A stretch of DNA of 20,000 bases, from positions 12,692,576 through 12,712,575 of the forward strand of contig NC_091570.1 of assembly GCF_042767895.1 (NCBI RefSeq). Reading direction: 5' to 3'. Shown piece after piece: positions 12,427 to 20,000 of this stretch. Made by a program: the position numbers and the translations under genes. Positions within the stretch are counted from its first letter, which is position 1; each line of letters starts with the position of its first letter. Source of the stretch: Penaeus vannamei (Eukaryota > Arthropoda > Malacostraca > Decapoda > Penaeidae). Below the pieces are notes generated by a model. The model was not told the DNA's origin, did no database searches, and worked only from the letters and a program-made list of their open reading frames with translations.

Positions 12427-13014
12427 TACGTATTTGTATGCGAGTGCGTGTGAAGAAAAGAAAAGACACGAGAAAGAAGAGAAAGGCAATGCAAACACTC
12501 AGAAAAAGAAGTCGACACAAAGAAAAAAAAAACTCAAGAAAGGGAAGGAAACAACCTATCACTTTCCCCTCCCCCCCTACCCCCTTTCTTCTTCTTCTTC
12601 TGCAACCCTCCCCCTTCCCCCCGGTCCGACCCCCGGCTCCTTCCTTTCTCTGCACAATCCCCCCCCCCCTCTCTCCCTCCAGCGAACATCAACCCTGGCG
12701 ATGATAGCTACACATCCCGGCCTCGTGTGACCGCCCGCCGTATCGCTCTTCCCATCTCCCACTCGCATTCCTTCGTGTTGGAACTCTGCCCTTGTCACCG
12801 ATGTTGTTAATAAATGCATGTGTCTTTATACTCATATCTGGGGGACTGGTGATTTGTCGAGGCATCTGGGAATGGTTGGCTGAGCTGTTCCGAGGCACTG
12901 ATGAAATGGAATTATGAAGATTGTATGAGGTTTGTCACAAACTCTTGCGTGCATTGAGGGATGTGTCGACCCCCTCCCTCTTCCTAACTGCTTCTCTGTA
13001 TGTTCTGTCTGCCT
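12427..13014. other. Purine-rich then pyrimidine-rich, then unique sequence
   Basis: Plus-strand A/G-rich sequence (about 12450-12550) switches to C/T-rich sequence (about 12558-12680) with an 11-C run (12659-12669). Unique sequence follows from 12690. No gene is recognised. Confidence 0.5.
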
Positions 13015-13162
13015 GTCACTGTCTGCATGACACTGTCTGTCTAAGCGTATCTTTCTGCCCGTCACTGTCTGTCTGACTGTATCTTTCAGCCTGTCACTGT
13101 CTGCCTGACTGTATCTTTCTGCCTATCCATCAACGCGCCTGTCTGTCTGTCTGTCTGTCTGT
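13015..13162 (+). repeat. CTGT array with 32-bp higher-order period
   Basis: GTATCTTTCTGCC-like landmarks at 13047, 13079 and 13111 are spaced exactly 32 bp, and a diverged copy precedes them. Each unit is built mostly of CTGT/CTGC tetramers. A pure (CTGT)n run (about 13138-13162) ends the array. Confidence 0.85.
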
Positions 13163-13540
13163 CCCTCCCCCATAGGCCACACCCGTTTACCTATTATCGC
13201 CTTACCTACAATAATAGCGTCTATTACACACGCGTTAGACGCCGTACTTCGCTCCCGCCCTTATCCTTCCCTAATCCATCTCGAAGAACGCAATCCATCA
13301 AAGGCATCTGCTTTCTCTTCCCCTAGACTCCTCCCATCCTCAAAAAATCCTTCGCTGCCCTTCCCTAGACCTACTTCCTACGAGACGTCCTGAATCCCGA
13401 TAGAAACCCCTGTCACGCAGCCAAAGGCGCTCCTTTTACGTTGCTTTGGGGAATGTCCTCACATTTACAGGGCGAGAGGCTTCCCTTTCTCCCTTTGTTT
13501 TCTGCCTGTCTGTCTGGGATGTATTCGATACTGTTCTGGG

Positions 13541-13561
13541 TTGATTCTCGATTCTCTCCTC

Positions 13562-13595
<34 letters not shown>

Positions 13596-13632
13596 TTCTC
13601 TCTTCCTCTCCTTCTCCCTCTCTCTTTCAGTT
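13541..13632 (+). repeat. Imperfect (CT)n with CTGT interruptions
   Basis: CT dinucleotides mixed with CTCTGT and CTTTCT words. It looks like a decayed or young mixed array and is shorter than the GA runs elsewhere. Confidence 0.85.
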
Positions 13633-14117
13633 TATTCATTGTCTTCCAATCATGACTTAATTTTCGCCTGAGTAAAAACCGAAGATAAATACTGATCCTC
13701 AGACCTGGTAAAATTCTGCAATTAAGATCAATGTTACACTCCTTTGCCTTCCACGGCCAGATGCAGTGAACTTTACAGGACTTACTAATCCCATGCTTCA
13801 TTTAAGACTCGAGAGCTCTCGTCGTCATGTTTAAACATAGCTTCGACGCCACTTAAAAAATACTCCCAAAGCTAACAAGAACCGACCGCACTTAATCGCA
13901 GAGGAATTACAGCGTGAGGGAAAAAACGTCAACATCGAAAGATCTCTTAGAACTTTTAAGCAACGTCGAAAGGCAAAAAGGTCTCGAGGAGGTATGCAAT
14001 CAAGGTGAGGTCGACAACAATCTTCTTCGGGCCAGAAATTATCGAGGAAAATCAGCAGGATGAAAGGTCAGGCGCGATTCCGGAACGATCGTAAGTGTGA
14101 AAGCGCGTGCGAAAATG

Positions 14118-14141
14118 CCCAAGGTATAGACCGACCTTGGG
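14118..14141. repeat. Perfect inverted repeat (8-bp arms, 8-nt loop)
   Basis: CCCAAGGT (14118-14125) and ACCTTGGG (14134-14141) are exact reverse complements around an 8-nt loop. No poly(T) or other terminator context follows. Its role is unknown. Confidence 0.75.
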
Positions 14142-14785
14142 ATGGCGTGAATGACAGAATCCGCAGAAAAAAGAAGAGGCGAGAAGGAGGAGAAAACTCA
14201 AAAGCGTAAACAAAATGACCCCGAGAGATTCGGCCTTGGTGAGGGCATGCCGAAGAGCCGCGTCAGTGAGCATCGTACCGTAGCCTGGGTGTCGTCACGT
14301 TCAATCCTCAGGTGATCTTAACACTCTCCGTTCATAGTCTCGAGTTCTACCTGATGCCTTCGTCACTAAATCACAAGAGAAAAGCCAAAATGCCTTACAC
14401 AAAAATACAGTCCCGTAAAAACAAATTCCTTTTAATGTGTCCGCCCTTGTTCTTCTTGGGAGTCACGTTTATGACACAGACCGGATTCGAAAGATGGCGT
14501 ACACGGAACACGATAAACATTCATACATAGCCATGCAAAGATACAGCATCGTCTGTGGACATAAATCTTTCCACGACCTGTTAAGTCGGCAAAATAGCGT
14601 CATAAACGGGGCCCGTCTCTCGTCTCGGCCGAACTTATCTTGTGACCTGCTTAAATATACAAGTTCGTGGCCTCTGACAGGTCGAGCTCCCGAAAACAAT
14701 CGCACCCTCACTTTCCAAACATTTCCATAGTGCGCTGTTGATACCCAGCCGATGTCTTCTGCCGCCCAGCCAAAACATTCGGGTA

Positions 14786-14985
14786 TACCGCCCTCCCTCC
14801 CCCTCTCCTCTCCTCCCTACTCTTCCTTCTTCATTCCTCCTCTCTCTCCTTTCTCTTTCTCCTACTCCTTTTTCTTTTTTCTTTCTTCTTTTTCTCTTTT
14901 GTTTTCGTTTTCGTTTTCGTCTTCCTCCTTCCTACATCCTTCCTTCCCACCCATCCCTCCCTTCGCACACCCTCCCTCCTTTATA
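14786..14985 (+). repeat. Polypyrimidine low-complexity tract
   Basis: The plus strand is nearly all C and T, with CTCCT, TTTTCTTTTC and TTTTCG words. TTTTCG repeats four to five times near 14898-14920. Frames here are Ser/Pro/Phe strings caused by composition. Confidence 0.8.
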
Positions 14986-16169
14986 ACCGCACATCTCCAC
15001 CTGTTCTCACCTGCTATTCTTTCGACTCCATCGCTCGCGAGACATCAACAAACCTCGCTTGGCGCTCTCAAGACATATCATTGCTGTCACATGCATTACC
15101 ACTTCAAACGGCGACATCCCCAACGACTGCAGACCACCACGAAGCAAGTTTATACGAGAGTTAGAGTGAAGTGAGCAGGCAGGAGGGCATGGCGTGTGTG
15201 AGTGTGTGTGGGGAGGGGTGACTGTCGCAGGGTGGCATATATGCCCCTAGCGTGATGTCTTGGGGCGACAGTAACGTGACTGAGGAAGGAAGTCCCGGCT
15301 AAACGTCTGCCATCCGACGACCTCCCCACCCGCAAGGCCCTAAGACCACGTCCCGCGGCACCCACACCTGCCCGGGGGCGTCACGCTAATCATTTGCCAT
15401 TTCATAACAAGGGATAAGCGAGGCGCTGGGCGAGACGCGCGTTCCCTCTGCCGCCCTATGGGCTAACGTCACTCGACTGAACGATGTAGAGCAACTTACT
15501 ATGTAGCGCCTCCAACTTTCACTCCGAGTCGGCGATCTCCAAATGGTCCCGAGGCCGTAAAAGAACCATTACCGTACCCACTGGTCACATGCCCGCACAG
15601 TCAATCACTCGAGACATGGAGCACACTTGCGGGAAGCATTAATGTAGGTCATCGTCTCAAGATATGCTAAAAATGCTAGAGTCACACGAAGCAAAATTGA
15701 GAGCTGATTAAAAATAATACACCCACAAATTAGGATCAACACTTTTAACATTAAAACTGTTCCATCCTGAGATAAGCTACAACGAAATGATATATTAAGA
15801 ACTGCGAGCCGTGAATCACAATGGGGAAATAAAGACAAACTGAAATATACTCAAAATCAAACCAAACATTAACAGAACCAATCGAAAAAAACAAGTGCTA
15901 TTAGGAACCAACAACTTTTACGACCATTTTTTTGCGCCAAGTCTAATATGACAATTCCCAAACTTTTTCACACACATTTAGCTGACAGGTTACAAAAATA
16001 TGACACAAAAAACGAAACCTCAACTTCTGTGGGGAAAAGAAAAAAATCTAAAAGCCCACACGATATAGGCCTATCCACGGACCAGGCACAAACAAAGAAA
16101 TAAGAAAGCGATCGTAAACAGAAAATCAATCACAAGGACAATAACAAGCTCCAACAAAGACTAATTTTG
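14986..16169. other. Unique non-coding sequence
   Basis: Mixed composition to about 15620, then AT-rich to 16169. Short frames (up to 77 codons) show nothing recognisable. It contains the nested inverted repeat at 15218-15275. No gene is supported. Confidence 0.5.
15218..15275. repeat. Nested inverted repeat with an internal 12-bp palindrome
   Basis: ACTGTCGC (15221-15228) pairs perfectly with GCGACAGT (15265-15272). Past one mismatch, two more outer pairs bring it to 10 of 11. Within the loop, GGCATATATGCC (15234-15245) is a perfect palindrome. It may form a cruciform or a structured RNA. Confidence 0.7.
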
Positions 16170-16240
16170 CGCTTGGTGGCGAAGTGATCGCCGGTCTGAC
16201 ACCCAATCACGCGCGTGGGGCTGCGAGGGGACAATCCTGG
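16170..16240 (+). mobile_element. Possible degenerate tRNA-derived (SINE head-like) segment
   Basis: TGGCGAAGTGA (16177-16187) matches a pol III A-box well. GGCG (16178-16181) pairs perfectly with CGCC (16189-16192) around a 7-nt loop, as in a D-arm. An anticodon-like arm follows, TCTGA with loop CACCCAA and TCACG, pairing at three of five positions. A weak B-box-like GGGCTGCGAGGG lies at 16218-16229, at about tRNA spacing. The T-arm is badly decayed and no poly(A) tail or target-site duplication is seen. It could be an old tRNA pseudogene, a SINE fragment or coincidence. Confidence 0.3.
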
Positions 16241-16430
16241 GCCCTCGCTGGGATTTTCGCGGTAAAGAGGACGGAATGCGAAATGGCCGAGGAAGAAATG
16301 CGAAAGGAAAATGCACAGGGAAAGTAAAACCTGCCGGCAAAGAAGAAAGTCGAGTGGATAAGAAAGGAATGAAAATGCTATTTTTCTCTATTTCTTTGTC
16401 GCTATCTACGTGCTCTGTCTGTCTGTCTCC

Positions 16431-16433
<3 letters not shown>
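16241..16433. other. Purine-rich unique sequence, then a CTGT patch
   Basis: A-rich and G-rich unique sequence (about 16260-16380) is followed by CTGTCTGTCTGTCTCC just before the TA complex. No gene. An ATG near 16276 opens a frame that runs far into the TA/CA repeats, which is an artefact. Confidence 0.55.
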
Positions 16434-17460
<1,027 letters not shown>

Positions 17461-17937
17461 ATACATACCACACACAAACATGGGTGTCATAGCGTCTGTA
17501 TAACAGATAACACCAAACGCCCTACAGACACTTGTGTCATCTCCAATCCTTTGTCGTGACCAGCCCCCCCCCCCCCAGTACCCCAGGCACAATCCACACC
17601 CCACTGGACCACCCCGGTCATTAGCTGCCGGACTTAACGACTCACCGCCCCGTGTTTAAGTCCTGCACGACCGAGGGTGATGTACTGCTCGCGGATCGTC
17701 CGCTGCAGAGGTGATGACACGCCGCTTGAACTATTGCACACGATATCCCTAAAGTCTTTGGCGAAGTACTGGGGTCCTACGTTATTTTTGGTAAGGTATT
17801 GATTTTTTTATTTCTATCCTATCACTAAGTGTACTAAAGTCGTATTAGATAAACCTACTATAAATATATACCTGTAAATGGTTAAAATCGTCATGACTCG
17901 AGTGTAGAACCGACAAAAACAATTAAGAGCGTCACAG
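17461..17937. other. Unique non-coding sequence with a 13-base C run
   Basis: C homopolymer at 17564-17576. A weak tRNA-like stretch lies at 17605-17666. After that the sequence is AT-rich and unique. No gene is supported. Confidence 0.5.
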
Positions 17938-19536
<1,599 letters not shown>

Positions 19537-19541
19537 CACGT

Positions 19542-19575
<34 letters not shown>

Positions 19576-19620
19576 GAGAGAGAGAAAGAGAGAAAGAGAG
19601 AAAGAAAGAAAAACAGAGAG

Positions 19621-19700
<80 letters not shown>
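19542..19700 (+). repeat. (GA)n with GAAA interruptions
   Basis: GA dinucleotides with GAAAGA interruptions (19562-19620), then a purer GA run to about 19694. A CACGTG E-box (19537-19542) sits at the junction with the GT run. Confidence 0.97.
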
Positions 19701-19701
<1 letters not shown>

Positions 19702-19796
19702 AGTAAGAGGAAGAGATAGGGGGAGGAAGCAGGAAGAGAGAGGGGAGGAGGAAGAGGAAGTGAGAGGAAGGGGGAGAGAGAGGAGAGAGGGGGGAG
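19701..19796 (+). repeat. G/A-rich low-complexity spacer
   Basis: Irregular GGGGGAG, GGAAGAG and GAGAGG words without a clear period link the GA run to the following minisatellite. Confidence 0.75.
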
Positions 19797-20000
19797 AATA
19801 GAGAGGCGAGAGAGAGAATAGAGAAACGAGAGGCGAGAGAGAATAGAGAGGCGAGAGAGAGAATAGAGAGAGGGCGAGAGGCGAGAGAGAATAGAGAAAC
19901 GAGAAGGAGAGAGAATAGAGAGAGAGAGAGAATAGAGAGAAGCGAGAGAGAATAGAGAGGCGAGAGAGAATAGAGAGGGAGAGAGAGAGAGAGGGAGAGA
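19797..20000 (+). repeat. Purine minisatellite, about 20-bp period, open at the window end
   Basis: AATAGAGA landmarks occur at 19797, 19817, 19842, 19862, 19890, 19914, 19931, 19951 and 19969, spaced 17-28 bp with 20 the mode. Most copies carry a GCGAGAG word between landmarks. The array probably continues past 20000. Confidence 0.85.

Larger units (their letters stand above)
13163..14785. other. Unique non-coding sequence
   Basis: No gene recognised. A CT-rich patch lies at 13541-13632. Frames of 70-120 codons on both strands are unremarkable; the longest (minus, 13436-13801) is partly the translation of the CT patch. A perfect 8-bp hairpin lies at 14118-14141. Confidence 0.5.

Overview
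This window reads as intergenic or intronic DNA from a eukaryote with a very repeat-rich genome. By eye, roughly a quarter to a third of the bases are simple or low-complexity repeats: (GA)n, (CA)n, (TA)n, (AAT)n, GAT/GAC, GATA, GAAA and CTGT arrays, several over 100 bp and one complex of about 1 kb. That density, dominated by long pure dinucleotide runs, is best known from penaeid shrimp and other decapod crustaceans. The taxon is an inference from repeat style only; no gene confirms it. There is no bacterial or viral gene organisation: no operons, no ribosome binding sites, and no CDS I can defend.

Layout: 1-1033 holds a degenerate 28-bp minisatellite, a perfect CRE palindrome and one splice-bounded exon-like segment (892-1033). 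1034-4016 is mostly unique, with a perfect 13-bp hairpin (1906-1936) and a GC-rich block. 4017-4352 has a 140-bp (GA)n run, then (CA)n joined to (CG)n. 4781-5440 is a purine-rich tract containing a 56-59 bp minisatellite that keeps long minus-strand reading frames open without being a gene. 6094-6198 is a GAC/GAT array and 6481-6900 a polypurine tract. 6901-8156 is unique. 8158-9701 has (TA)n, (AAT)n and (CA)n arrays. 9702-11598 alternates CpG-rich, purine-rich and unique DNA. 11599-11979 is a 380-bp compound purine array. 12241-12426 is (TG)n followed by (CG)n. 13015-13162 is a CTGT array with a 32-bp higher-order period. 13163-16433 is mainly unique, with hairpins at 14118-14141 and 15218-15275 and a degenerate tRNA-like segment near 16170-16240. 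16434-17460 is the TA/CA complex. 17461-19418 is unique. 19419-20000 is (CT)n-(GT)n-(GA)n followed by a 20-bp-period purine minisatellite that continues past the window edge.

The long open reading frames (up to 427 codons) are translations of repeats: Tyr-Ile, Thr-His, Glu-Arg, Cys-Val, Asn and Ser-Leu-Pro runs. The best non-repeat frames (88-145 codons) are about the size expected by chance in 20 kb, and I recognise no domain in any of them.

I found no new biological system. The most checkable signals are the exon-like segment, the inverted repeats (one with a cUUCGg tetraloop), the tRNA-like fragment that may be a SINE head, the (CA/TG)n-(CG)n Z-DNA-prone junctions, and the higher-order periods hidden inside simple repeats.
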